Source: Planctomycetota bacterium (GTDB lineage: Bacteria; Planctomycetota; Planctomycetia; Planctomycetales; Planctomycetaceae). From it: a DNA stretch of 64,000 bases. A program made the translations under genes and the position numbers. This document shows positions 19,809-29,425 of the stretch, piece by piece (position 1 is the stretch's first letter; each line of letters begins with the position of its first letter). The notes below the pieces were generated by a model. That model was not told the DNA's origin and did not search any database. It saw nothing but the letters and a program-made list of their open reading frames with translations. The stretch covers positions 1 to 64,000 of the forward strand of contig JAHZKX010000016.1 of NCBI GenBank assembly GCA_022600195.1. The letters are read 5' to 3'.

Positions 19809-21497
19809 GTGCACCGACTCGACGCCCGATTGAATGAACTTATTGAAAGCGGAAAAAAACAGGGTTATCTGACCTATGATCAGGTTAGCGCTTATCTTCC
19901 CGATGAAGCGTTGAATCCTGAGAAGCTTGACAACCTTCTGCTGACGATTGAGGAAATCGAATTAGATATCATTCCCGATCAGATTATGACGATCGTCCAG
20001 CCCGAAAAAACAAAGGGGACCCGTTCTCGTTCTACCGAAAGCCTTTCCCGTCGGATAGATGATCCCGTTCGCATGTACCTGACTCAGATGGGTGAAATTC
20101 CTCTGTTGACGCGCGACGAAGAAATTCGACTAGCCAAAAAGATCGAAATTACCCGTCGTCGTTTCCGCCGCGAATTATTGAGCAGCGATTACGCTATGCG
20201 GCAGGCGATTGAAATCCTGGACAAGGTTTATAAATCGGAACTTCCTTTTGATAGAACAATTAAAGTTTCTGTTACGGAAGGGCTTGAGAAGAGCCAGATT
20301 CTTGGTCGGATGCCTCATAATCTGAAGACGCTGGAATATCTCACTAGTAAAAATACGAGTGACTTTCAAAGATTCCTCAATCCAGATCTATCGAAGCGTG
20401 AACGTCGTGAAGCATATGCATCTCTGCAAAAGCGTCGTCGAAAGATGGCTACTTTGATTGAAGAATTAAGCTTGCGAACGCAGCGTCTGCAAATTGGCAT
20501 GAAGCGACTGGAGCAGATTTCTCATCGTATGACAGAACTGGAAGACCAGATCAGTGACATGAGTGATCTGAGAGTCAAGAATTCCAAAGATGATCGCGCG
20601 AATCTTGAGCGAGAGTTGCAGGATTTGGTTTCAATGACAATGGAAACTCCTGAAACACTTCGTGAACGAATCAAAGCGGTCAAGCAGCGCTATCTCGATT
20701 ATGAAACAGCGATGCGTGAACTATCGGGTGGCAACTTACGTCTGGTCGTTTCGATAGCCAAAAAATATCGAAATCGTGGTTTGAGCTTCCTCGATCTGAT
20801 TCAGGAAGGAAATACCGGTTTGATGCGAGCCGTCGATAAATATGAATATCGTCGCGGCTATAAATTTTCGACTTATGCAACCTGGTGGATCCGGCAGGCA
20901 ATTACGCGTGCGATCGCCGATCAGGCACGAACGATTCGTATTCCCGTTCATATGATTGAGACGATGTCCAAATTGAGGAAGGTCAGCAAACAACTGCTAC
21001 AGGAAAAAGGCAGAGAGCCGACAATGGAAGAAACTGCATTCGTGGCAGGAATCAGCCTGGAAGAAACGCAACGCGTACTTAAAATTTCTCGCCATCCCAT
21101 CAGCCTGGATCGGCCTGTAGGTGAAAGTGAAGACAGTTACTTCGGTGATTTCATCGAAGATTCTGACTCAGACAGTCCAGTCAACACAGCCAGCCAGGAG
21201 ATGCTCAAAGATAAAATCGACCATGTTTTGAAAACACTCACTTATCGTGAGCGTGAAATCATCAAACTTCGGTTTGGATTAGGAGATGGTTATACCTATA
21301 CATTGGAAGAAGTCGGTCGGATTTTCAAGGTTACGCGAGAGCGAGTCCGTCAAATTGAAGCCAAAGCGGTTAGAAAATTGCAACATCCGGTTCGCAGCAA
21401 ACAGCTTCAGGGCTTTATAGAGGGGTTAGCCCCCGAATGGGGGCAAGCTGAGTCCGAAGAAGCGGAAGCAGACGCTACTGCTTCTGCCAGCATCTGA
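19809..21497 (+). CDS. rpoD: Principal RNA polymerase sigma factor RpoD/SigA
   Basis: 562 residues from a GTG preceded by GGGAG. Region 1.1 is present at the N terminus ([21 protein letters not shown]), region 1.2 is [22 protein letters not shown], then comes a charged, helical non-conserved region of roughly 170 residues. Region 2 is [19 protein letters not shown] to [18 protein letters not shown], region 3 and region 4 follow ([18 protein letters not shown] and [17 protein letters not shown]). This is the housekeeping sigma factor that directs RNA polymerase to -35/-10 promoters. It shares an operon with dnaG and ends at a strong terminator. Confidence 0.97.
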   Translation: MHRLDARLNELIESGKKQGYLTYDQVSAYLPDEALNPEKLDNLLLTIEEIELDIIPDQIMTIVQPEKTKGTRSRSTESLSRRIDDPVRMYLTQMGEIPLLTRDEEIRLAKKIEITRRRFRRELLSSDYAMRQAIEILDKVYKSELPFDRTIKVSVTEGLEKSQILGRMPHNLKTLEYLTSKNTSDFQRFLNPDLSKRERREAYASLQKRRRKMATLIEELSLRTQRLQIGMKRLEQISHRMTELEDQISDMSDLRVKNSKDDRANLERELQDLVSMTMETPETLRERIKAVKQRYLDYETAMRELSGGNLRLVVSIAKKYRNRGLSFLDLIQEGNTGLMRAVDKYEYRRGYKFSTYATWWIRQAITRAIADQARTIRIPVHMIETMSKLRKVSKQLLQEKGREPTMEETAFVAGISLEETQRVLKISRHPISLDRPVGESEDSYFGDFIEDSDSDSPVNTASQEMLKDKIDHVLKTLTYREREIIKLRFGLGDGYTYTLEEVGRIFKVTRERVRQIEAKAVRKLQHPVRSKQLQGFIEGLAPEWGQAESEEAEADATASASI

Positions 21498-21502
21498 GCC
21501 TG

Positions 21503-21534
21503 AAACGCCGGTCATTTTTGATCGGCGTTTTTTT
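21503..21534 (+). terminator. Rho-independent terminator of dnaG-rpoD
   Basis: A stem of ten pairs (AACGCCGGTC / GATCGGCGTT, one G-T) with a 6-nt loop is followed by seven T residues, starting 6 bp after the rpoD stop codon. Confidence 0.9.
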
Positions 21535-21703
21535 ATTTCGAGGGTGAAAGGCATTCTTTTTTGATTCTCTGCCGCTCAGAAGATCGGTTAGATTTCCTTC
21601 GTAGGTCTGGCTATTTGACGCGAAAATCTTTATAACAAAGCCTATGTACTGAGGCATGCCGCATCCTGCCTCATGGAAATAAACGTTTCTGGAGTTCTTT
21701 AAC

Positions 21704-22414
21704 ATGTCAACTACTGCAGCCGGTTTGAAAACTTTACATCATTTATATTTGAGATTACATGATGTAAACCAGAAATTAGAGCGAGGGCCGAAGCGAGTTC
21801 AATTTAAAGAACAGTTTGCGTTGCAACAGGAAGACATCCTCAATTCGGAAAAGGAAAAAGTCACTGAATTGAAAAAGCAGGTCCAGCAGAAGAATTTGGA
21901 CTTACATTCCAATGAGGCAAAAATCCTTGAATTAAAGGGAAAGTTGAACTCGGCTGCTTCAAATAAAGAATTTGACATCATTAAAGGTCAAATTGAAGCA
22001 GATACAATGGCGAACAGTGTTCTGGAAGATGAAATTCTGGAGTTGATGGAAAAAATAGATGCTGCCGAAATGGAAGTTCAATCCTGCGTCGTTAAAAAAA
22101 ATGCGGCAGAGGAAGATGCCAAAAAATCAGCACAGGAATTTGAAGCCGCTCGTAATTCTCTGGATGAAGAAATTGAAGAATGCAAACGAGCGATTGCAGA
22201 ATCTGAACAGATTATTCCAGAAAATGTCAAAGTCTTATTTCAACGTCTTGTTCGATCTCATGGAGCAGGCGCATTGGCTAATGTGGAGGGCAGGTTTTGT
22301 TCAGCCTGTAATGTTTTGATCGAACCCCAACTGCGAGTCGAATTGAACTCAGAGCGGTTCGTATTTTGTAAGTCCTGTGGACGCTTACTTTATGTGGATG
22401 ATTCTCAGGAATAA
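21704..22414 (+). CDS. Coiled-coil protein with C-terminal C4 zinc ribbon
   Basis: 236 residues; ATG with GGAG upstream. Residues about 10-180 form a long antiparallel coiled coil rich in Lys, Glu and Gln. Residues about 195-230 are a zinc ribbon: FCSACNVLI ... FCKSCGRLLYVDD. This is the DUF164/CT398-like architecture (coiled-coil hairpin plus zf-RING_7). The family is widespread; its members have been linked to the cell envelope, secretion or RNA metabolism, without a settled function. It stands alone and converges with the toroid gene 9 bp beyond its stop. Confidence 0.85.
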   Translation: MSTTAAGLKTLHHLYLRLHDVNQKLERGPKRVQFKEQFALQQEDILNSEKEKVTELKKQVQQKNLDLHSNEAKILELKGKLNSAASNKEFDIIKGQIEADTMANSVLEDEILELMEKIDAAEMEVQSCVVKKNAAEEDAKKSAQEFEAARNSLDEEIEECKRAIAESEQIIPENVKVLFQRLVRSHGAGALANVEGRFCSACNVLIEPQLRVELNSERFVFCKSCGRLLYVDDSQE

Positions 22415-22423
22415 CCAGGACTG

Positions 22424-23365
22424 CTACCCAGGTCCGTTGGAAATCAGAGCCAGCACACCCAGGCCATAAAACGTGTACTCCACATCGGCTTGTTCATCCC
22501 AACTGGCTCCTCGGAAGCCTCCTGTCGGAAACTCCAGCCACTCCGTCATGAATTTCATTAAATTCACTTGATCGAAGTGTGATGTTAAATCCAAATCCTG
22601 GGCAGTGAGTAATCCTGTAAAAGTGGATAATCCATCGGCAAAAGGAATGCGTGTATTTGCCTGAAAACCTCCTTCGGAACTTTTTACCTGAGTGAGGAAG
22701 TCGCTCACATCCTCTTTCAGTTCATCATCCATGGCATTCAATATAATTAATATTGCAACAGCTGCTGCTGTCGGGTTTGTGCCGCTGCGTTTCATTGGTG
22801 TAATTTCTACAAAGCCTCCGTCGTCGCGTTGTCTATCAAAAATAAACTGGATCAGATCGTTTTTCGCGGGAATCTCAAGCCCGATCATCTGGTAGATTAG
22901 TACTACCAGGAAAGAGTGATAAGTACTCCCCAGGGCACCTTGATCTGATTTTGCATAACCGCCGTCACTGGTTCTTAATCGCTCCAGATTGAGTGCCACT
23001 CGAGTATTCCAGTGTTCCGGTGCTGACGCCAACAGGTCTTCTCCACCGGAAGCCTGAATAATCAGAGCAGAGTACAGCCAGCTGAGCAGATCGATGGTTG
23101 ACAGGTTTTCGAGTTTAAATTGTTTGAGGAACTGGCTGAGGTCGAGGCAAGCCTGTTTTTCAATGCCTCCTAAAATTCCCAGACTACGGACAGCAAAGCC
23201 TGTGTAATAGAGATCAGAGCCTCCTTCTCTACCGGCAAATCCGCCATCTGCCTGCTGTTGGCTCAGGATAAATGTACGATGTTTATCTAATGAAGCGGGT
23301 GGCATTTTTTCCAGACCAGCGGCCAGTCGCAAAGCCAGTTTGACTAAATAAGGTTGATTACTCAT
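22424..23365 (-). CDS. Prenyltransferase/squalene-oxidase repeat protein
   Basis: 313 residues made of five or six alpha-hairpin repeats with the GGF/GGY turns of protein prenyltransferase beta subunits (QQADGGFAGREGGSDLYYTGFA, LRTSDGGYAKSDQGALGSTYHS, RQRDDGGFVE, KSSEGGFQANTRI, FPTGGFRGASWDEQADVEYTFYG). The fold should be an alpha/alpha toroid in the cytosol. In eukaryotic enzymes the zinc is held by Asp, Cys and His; here the last repeat has DVEYTF where D-x-x-H-T is expected, and no matching Cys is seen. It may be a non-catalytic isoprenoid- or protein-binding relative. Confidence 0.8.
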   Translation of the reverse strand: MSNQPYLVKLALRLAAGLEKMPPASLDKHRTFILSQQQADGGFAGREGGSDLYYTGFAVRSLGILGGIEKQACLDLSQFLKQFKLENLSTIDLLSWLYSALIIQASGGEDLLASAPEHWNTRVALNLERLRTSDGGYAKSDQGALGSTYHSFLVVLIYQMIGLEIPAKNDLIQFIFDRQRDDGGFVEITPMKRSGTNPTAAAVAILIILNAMDDELKEDVSDFLTQVKSSEGGFQANTRIPFADGLSTFTGLLTAQDLDLTSHFDQVNLMKFMTEWLEFPTGGFRGASWDEQADVEYTFYGLGVLALISNGPG

Positions 23366-24145
23366 AGAGATCTCGTACCAGTTTCCCTTTAAAAGGGGTT
23401 GAGAACGTACTGAAAGCCGGTGGTTTTCCGACTTTTTTGAAAATTGTCAATAATTTCTGTGTGGAAATGTGAAATTCGTCTTCCGTCGGATATGAAATTA
23501 GAATATGTTCCCGCCCAACATCTCCTAAACTCAAAGAATCAATCTCTCTCAAGACTGTGAAGAAAGTAAACCATTCGGTATTTCTTTTTAGTTAAAACGG
23601 GTCAGCCTTACCTCAAGGACGATCAACTGATTCTTCCGAGTAACAATTCACATTAAAAATAACCAGTTAACTAATCAAATCAAAGTGGCACGTTTCCGTC
23701 AAAAAGGTCATTTTTCTCGGTTCGTATCAAAACATATCTATTCAGTTCGACCAGTTTCTATCCTCCGATAGAAGAGTAAAGATCAAAAGTAACCTCTCTC
23801 CTGATCATGACAAGCCGTTCGTGCTGATAAAAAAACCTTTAAACAATTGATATTTTAAGACATTCAATAACAGACGCATGAATTCTCAGCGGTTGCATTT
23901 CTGCCGTTAGTGAAAACGTTGGTTATTGTATGCCTGCGTGTATTGTAGTTACGAGTTGATAGATCGAGTTTTGGGAAGTTCTCCTCAACTCGTTCCTGAA
24001 TTCGGAAGTTTACTTGTAGAGATAATCTCATGGATTTCCTGAAATTATCGTCATAGATAAAAACAATTTCATGACAGATCAAAATACAACAGAGCGGGAC
24101 AATAACGCCAAATTGCACTCAGCGTGCATAACCGAGGTGAAACAG
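23366..24145. other. Long intergenic region upstream of the surface protein
   Basis: About 780 bp between divergent genes. The sequence is AT-rich. It holds a doubtful 64-codon frame on the minus strand (23358-23552, TTG start, no ribosome site) and the AGGTGA ribosome site of the gene at 24146. No RNA gene or strong hairpin is seen. Confidence 0.3.
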
Positions 24146-27100
24146 ATGCCTGTGTTGACATCAAGTTATTCTGGACGGTTTATGAAAATTGCATTTCGCC
24201 TGATTGCCGGCGTAATTGTTCTGGCGATATCCGCCATGTCAGGAACATTATTAGCCGAAGAAGAAGTTGAATTTTCAACAATCATTGCCGATGGTTCAGA
24301 ATCCTCTGATACTCTTGATGGAATCTCTTCAGTCATTCCGGGAAATGGAGCAGGGGTCTTGTTTCGAGCCGGACATCAGGCAGGTAAAACCGTTGGATTG
24401 GCCGAATCGATTTCTCACCTGGAGGCGATGCCTTACCTGTTTACTCATACGAAGAATCCCGACGATGCAGCCATGATCTTCGGAGGCTTTCGTCTTTTCA
24501 GAACCAATCGTGGACACCTTGGTGGAAGCGCTGGAATGGGTTATCGATTTTATAATTATGATACCGATCGAATTGTGGGTGCCGGTGTCTATTACGACCG
24601 TGATGATTCTACAACCAAGACTTTTCAGCAGGTTGTCCTCAACGTGGAAACAATGGGTCGCTACTGGGATGCCAACGGCAACTTTTATATGCCCTTCGGA
24701 AATCGTCAGCAACAGTTAGACGTTAAGTTTAATGAAGGCAGTCAGAGATTTTCCGTTTTTAACGTACTCTATGATCAAACACGAACTATCGGAACGGCCA
24801 TGCGTGGTTTCGATGCGGAATTTGGTGTTCCTGTCTGGGGTGAAATAGCAAAAAAACATGAAATGCGTGCTTATGCTGGAACTTATAATTTTACAGCGAC
24901 AGGCAGCAAAGATGTCTGGGGCTGGAGAGGTCGTCTACAGGCCAAGCCAGTTCCTAATGTTTTAATGGAATTGAGCGTCACAAACGATGACACCTTTAAG
25001 ACAAACGTGTTTTTCAATGTTGCCTGGACATTCGCAGGTCGTCCGGAGTGGAACAAAATGGAAAAGTCCACACAGATGTACCGGATGGCGGAACGTGTTC
25101 GAAGGAATTACAACGTTGTTGTTGAACAACGTGACGTAGTCGATTTCGGACTGATCGCCATCAACCCTGCGACCGGTCTGCCTTGGACAATCTCCCATGT
25201 TGATTCAATGGTAGGACCCGGGGGTACTGGAGCCGTTCTTGATCCTTACCAGACAATCGTTGAAGCACAGGCAGGACCTGACAGAGATATTATCTTTACT
25301 CATGCAGGAAGTGAATACAATAATGCGGCACCAATCGTTCTCGTAGCGGGAGACCGTGTTTTGGGTGAAGGTCAGGGAGTCGAGCACTTCATTGATTATC
25401 AAGGATTTGGGAACAGATTACTGCCAAACTCACCCTTGTACGGAAGTCCTCTCAGACCGAACAGTCTCGTGAGACCGACATTTAATGATACCGTTGGCGA
25501 TGGTGTGATTCTGGCATCTGACAGTGAATTCTCCGGTTTCATTTTGAACCGTCCTACAGGTCGCGGTGTTGTGGGCATTGGCGTTTCATCGACCAATGTT
25601 AATTTTGTTGACGTGAATGATGCCGTCGGTGAGGGGATTTTCCTGAACAACACGTCTGGCAGTCTCTCCTTTGATACCACTAATGTGACGAATTCTGCCG
25701 GTAATGCCTTTGTCGTCGATGGAGGTAGCCCATCATTGGAGTATGAGTCTGGTACTATCACCAACACGACTGCGGGTCGGGCCGTCCTGATTCAGAATAC
25801 GACGGGGGGCTTTGTGAATATGACAGGCTCAACTATTAACGATACAGACAGTCAGGGGATTTTGATCAACAACGTAGGCGGTGGAGCCACTCTGGATAAC
25901 GTTACCATTACAAATAGTACGAATGAGGGTATTCATGTGACAGGCGGAACTGCCAATGCGGTAGTGGCGTTTAGAAATAGTACTGTAGGATCGACTGTTA
26001 TCGACTCTGCTACGGATGCCAGTCTGTTTGTAGAAAATTTCCTGGGCCGATTCTCTACGCAGAATCTCGATATTCTGAGTCGTAACAGTGCTGGTATTCT
26101 CGTCGAGAGTCTGGCTGGAAGTATGGAGATTGGTGGAAATACAACAATCTCAAATGGTACATCTCTAATTACAGACCATGCTATCGATGTCAATAATTCG
26201 ACAGGCGATATTTCATTTGCAGGAACTCTTGGAATTACTGGTAGTACGGGTCAGGGGATCTCATTCGATGCAGGTAGCAATACAGGTAGCTTCAGAGTGT
26301 TTGGTGACACATCCATCTCCGGGACGGCTCTCGAGGCGTTTATTGTCCGCGACGATAGCCCTGTGATTACGATGGGTAACGCAATTTTGTCTAATACCAG
26401 CACAACTAATTCAGTACTCCTGCTCGATAATGCCGGACAGGGCGGCACTGCAGGCCAGGTAACCTTTGGCGATGTCAATGTAACAGGAACGACGGGCGCA
26501 ACGTTGCCTACGGTGCATATCCTCAATAATACGCCGTCCATCCGATTCAATGGATTGGATGTCATTACAACCAGTGCTGCATTTCCTACTTTGGCACCAT
26601 CCGTGTATGTGCAAACCAACCCGGGTGTTGTCGACTTTGGAAAGTTAGACATTGATGCAACGGATAACCTGGCATTTATTGCAAATGCGAATACTGGAAC
26701 AATCCGTTCTTCAGAAGGTACCATCGTTGTGGCCGATGCCGCTGCCATTGATATCCAGGATACCAATATTGCGATGCGACTGACATCGGTGACCGCGGGA
26801 CCGACAACCGGAGCTAATTTGAATGTCACGAATGGATTTTTCCTGAACAGTGCCGGGATTCGTCTTTCTAACACACCAGGAACATTTACCATAACCGGGG
26901 ACGGAACCATCGATTCCGGTGGTACGATTACCGCTGCACAACACGGGGTCTGGGTAGAAGAGATTGAGTCGGTGAATATCGATGGGTTGGAAATTCAGGC
27001 TCCGATCACTTCTGGTATCGAATGGCATGAAACCGATGTAGACACGGTACATTCAATGAATCTAACACGCGTCAGAATTGAAAACTCTGCTGGAGACGGT

Positions 27101-28036
27101 ATCGTCGTGGAAAATGGTCGTATCTTCAATCTTGTTGATTCAATCTTAGAAGACAATGGTACGGACGCGACCGAACACTCCCTGGAATATACGGTAAATG
27201 TTGAATTGACTGATACCACTAATGATTTCTTTACCGTCACACTTCAAGGCAACACAATTACGGATGACAGCGCGGATGCGATTCTCCTTCAATCCGGTGG
27301 TTTGCTCGACGATACTTTGATGAATTTCACTCTGGAAGACCAGAATACCATTACCAACACTGCGTCTGATACTGACAACCTGGCTGTGGTCTGGGAAGGC
27401 CCGATTAATGTTCTCGTTCGGAACTTTAACAACTTTGTGGGAACTGCTCCCACAGATAATATAGGAATTAACATCAATACCACGAGCAACGATTTAGATG
27501 ACACTTTGAATTTCTCAGTTATCAATCAGAATAACTTCAACATCTCGGCTCCGAATAGTGAAGGTATCTTGGTCAATACGGATGGGCCTTCCAATATCTT
27601 TATTGCCAACAATAACAATGATCTGACTCCGGCTATCACCGGTCAGACTAATATCGGGTTTGTCCTGGGTGGATTTAATTCAACCGCAATCCGATTCCAG
27701 AGCTTAGCTGCGAATTCCAATGTTCAGATCGATAATAATTCAATTGATATGACAAATACATTAAGTAGAGGTGTCTTCTTTGATCTGGTCAATGCAACGA
27801 ATTCCTCAGTCCAAATTGATGGTAACGAATTCCGAATTTTTGATATCAATGGCTTCACTGAACAGGTCATCGGGTTTAATACAGTGCTTAACGGACCGCT
27901 GCAGATTGGTTCTGGCACCGATAACCCCGTATTTTTCACACCTGCCGGGGGCACCAACGGTTCCTTTTTACTCTTCAATGCCGGCGGTGGTACATTTAAT
28001 GGCCAAATCAGAGTGGATGGAACGCTGTTTCCATAA
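24146..28036 (+). CDS. Giant surface protein: inverse-autotransporter barrel plus beta-helix
   Basis: 1296 residues from the ATG at 24146, which has GAGGTGA six bases upstream and begins a signal peptide ending LLAEEE; an ATG at 24071 has no ribosome site. Residues about 60-310 resemble the intimin/invasin-type barrel: alternating beta strands with GGFRLFRTNRGHLGGSAGMGYRFYN and the VRRNYNVVVEQRD linker that follows such barrels. From about 335 to the end runs a Ser/Thr/Asn-rich passenger with many short repeats (ITNTTAGRAVLIQN, SNNGIxVxG-like turns) typical of right-handed beta-helix/pectin-lyase folds. The protein should sit in the outer membrane with the passenger outside. It is followed 68 bp later by a BBP7 barrel gene. 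Confidence 0.8.
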   Translation: MPVLTSSYSGRFMKIAFRLIAGVIVLAISAMSGTLLAEEEVEFSTIIADGSESSDTLDGISSVIPGNGAGVLFRAGHQAGKTVGLAESISHLEAMPYLFTHTKNPDDAAMIFGGFRLFRTNRGHLGGSAGMGYRFYNYDTDRIVGAGVYYDRDDSTTKTFQQVVLNVETMGRYWDANGNFYMPFGNRQQQLDVKFNEGSQRFSVFNVLYDQTRTIGTAMRGFDAEFGVPVWGEIAKKHEMRAYAGTYNFTATGSKDVWGWRGRLQAKPVPNVLMELSVTNDDTFKTNVFFNVAWTFAGRPEWNKMEKSTQMYRMAERVRRNYNVVVEQRDVVDFGLIAINPATGLPWTISHVDSMVGPGGTGAVLDPYQTIVEAQAGPDRDIIFTHAGSEYNNAAPIVLVAGDRVLGEGQGVEHFIDYQGFGNRLLPNSPLYGSPLRPNSLVRPTFNDTVGDGVILASDSEFSGFILNRPTGRGVVGIGVSSTNVNFVDVNDAVGEGIFLNNTSGSLSFDTTNVTNSAGNAFVVDGGSPSLEYESGTITNTTAGRAVLIQNTTGGFVNMTGSTINDTDSQGILINNVGGGATLDNVTITNSTNEGIHVTGGTANAVVAFRNSTVGSTVIDSATDASLFVENFLGRFSTQNLDILSRNSAGILVESLAGSMEIGGNTTISNGTSLITDHAIDVNNSTGDISFAGTLGITGSTGQGISFDAGSNTGSFRVFGDTSISGTALEAFIVRDDSPVITMGNAILSNTSTTNSVLLLDNAGQGGTAGQVTFGDVNVTGTTGATLPTVHILNNTPSIRFNGLDVITTSAAFPTLAPSVYVQTNPGVVDFGKLDIDATDNLAFIANANTGTIRSSEGTIVVADAAAIDIQDTNIAMRLTSVTAGPTTGANLNVTNGFFLNSAGIRLSNTPGTFTITGDGTIDSGGTITAAQHGVWVEEIESVNIDGLEIQAPITSGIEWHETDVDTVHSMNLTRVRIENSAGDGIVVENGRIFNLVDSILEDNGTDATEHSLEYTVNVELTDTTNDFFTVTLQGNTITDDSADAILLQSGGLLDDTLMNFTLEDQNTITNTASDTDNLAVVWEGPINVLVRNFNNFVGTAPTDNIGININTTSNDLDDTLNFSVINQNNFNISAPNSEGILVNTDGPSNIFIANNNNDLTPAITGQTNIGFVLGGFNSTAIRFQSLAANSNVQIDNNSIDMTNTLSRGVFFDLVNATNSSVQIDGNEFRIFDINGFTEQVIGFNTVLNGPLQIGSGTDNPVFFTPAGGTNGSFLLFNAGGGTFNGQIRVDGTLFP

Positions 28037-28104
28037 CAAACATAATGTCTAGTTTTAATCATACGTTCGTGTGTTTTGATCCAAATATTTCAAGGTTCTA
28101 ATCG

Positions 28105-29412
28105 ATGAGTCGCACATCCTGGAAAGTAATGATGATTACTCCATTCAGACTAAGTGCACTATTAGTGTTGCTGTGCTTAACCGGATTTCCGGTAGGTGAG
28201 AAACAGTTTGCAGCAGCAGAAGATGGTACACAGGATTATATCATACGAGGTGATGGAGATCTGGTAGACAATGGATATGGAGGCGACCCTGGAGTATTTT
28301 CAGGAGTCAACACATTTTCAAGGTCGCTGGTCCGTCAACTGCCTGTAGATCGTGGGTGGACGTATAATTCCCCCATTGATAAATCGATCAAAAATATGTT
28401 CCAAAGTTCCAAACTACGACTGGAATATCTTCACTGGTCAATTGAAGGACCGGACAATGTACTTTTGAGCTCACCCATATTAGGAGTTCCAGACCCAACA
28501 CAACCCACGACTGTATTTGACCGCGAAACAGGTGTACCAAGAGGGAACGGTGTTGCTTTGCAATACAATGACCGCAGTATGGATACGAACGGGATGCGCG
28601 GGGTTTTGGAATTTGCTTTGCCTGAGGGCAGCCTGGAATGGAATGTCTGGGGCCTTTTCAAAAATGAATCGAACCGTCCGACCGACAGTATATATGCCTT
28701 ACAGAATAATGCTGATCCTGATGATGATTTGTCGGTGGTTGTGAACTTCAAGAAAGATGGTGTGTTGGCAGCGAATACGAATGTCTTTGATGTCAATTAT
28801 ACTGTGAATATGAATACGGAAATGGTTGGTACAGGAGTCAATTATATTTTAGATCCCTTTCTCCCCGGCGATGGTTTTCACATGCAACCCTTATTCGGTT
28901 TTCGTGTGATCAGTCTGCGGGAAAGGCTGAGTCAGGTCGGAATCGATTCTGGTGATGGTCTTGCTGTGGGTCGTACTTCGGTGATCGAGTCTAAAGTGGA
29001 AAACCGAGTCTTCGGACCCAGTATTGGTGCACGAGCAGAATATAAGAACAGTCGATTTTCGATCGGTGCAGAGCCCAAGTTTACATTTGGATTTAATCGC
29101 AACACCAATCAGGTCGCCACCGAACAATTATTCGTCGCAACAGATCCCCGTATCGTCACGGTTGATAAAAATAATGAATTTTCACCCACATTTCAGCTTT
29201 CCGTTTATGCAAAACTAAATGTGAATGAACACCTGCGATGCTTTGTCGGATATGATTTTCTGTTTATTGGCCAAATCTCACGTGCCTATAATGTCATTGA
29301 TTACAATGAAAGTCCCACAAGCGGAGAAGAAGCGACAGGAACGAGAGTTCGTCAGGATAACTCTGACTTTACGGCTGACGGAATTACAGCGGGTATTGAA
29401 CTTGTCTGGTAA
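28105..29412 (+). CDS. BBP7-family outer membrane beta-barrel protein
   Basis: 435 residues with a signal peptide (about 1-38, ending FAAAEDG). The stretch RLEYLHWSIEGPDN after about 90 residues and the paired aromatic strands up to the C-terminal DGITAGIELVW (a barrel-closing strand ending in aromatic W) are typical of the planctomycete BBP7 barrel family. It is expected in the outer membrane; whether it is a pore or an anchor is unknown. It lies 68 bp after the giant surface protein gene on the same strand, probably in one operon. Confidence 0.8.
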   Translation: MSRTSWKVMMITPFRLSALLVLLCLTGFPVGEKQFAAAEDGTQDYIIRGDGDLVDNGYGGDPGVFSGVNTFSRSLVRQLPVDRGWTYNSPIDKSIKNMFQSSKLRLEYLHWSIEGPDNVLLSSPILGVPDPTQPTTVFDRETGVPRGNGVALQYNDRSMDTNGMRGVLEFALPEGSLEWNVWGLFKNESNRPTDSIYALQNNADPDDDLSVVVNFKKDGVLAANTNVFDVNYTVNMNTEMVGTGVNYILDPFLPGDGFHMQPLFGFRVISLRERLSQVGIDSGDGLAVGRTSVIESKVENRVFGPSIGARAEYKNSRFSIGAEPKFTFGFNRNTNQVATEQLFVATDPRIVTVDKNNEFSPTFQLSVYAKLNVNEHLRCFVGYDFLFIGQISRAYNVIDYNESPTSGEEATGTRVRQDNSDFTADGITAGIELVW

Positions 29413-29425
29413 GACAGCACTGCTG

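Noticed and set aside
23358-23552. 64-codon frame on the minus strand upstream of the toroid gene
   Set aside because: It starts with TTG without a ribosome site and overlaps the start of the toroid gene by 8 bp; no protein family resemblance.
26251-26910. 219-codon antisense frame within the giant surface protein gene
   Set aside because: It mirrors the repetitive Asn/Thr-rich coding strand and has no ribosome site or family resemblance.
24146-28036. DNA-level tandem repeat array in the beta-helix region
   Set aside because: The repeats are at the protein level only and too diverged in DNA to be called a nucleotide repeat.
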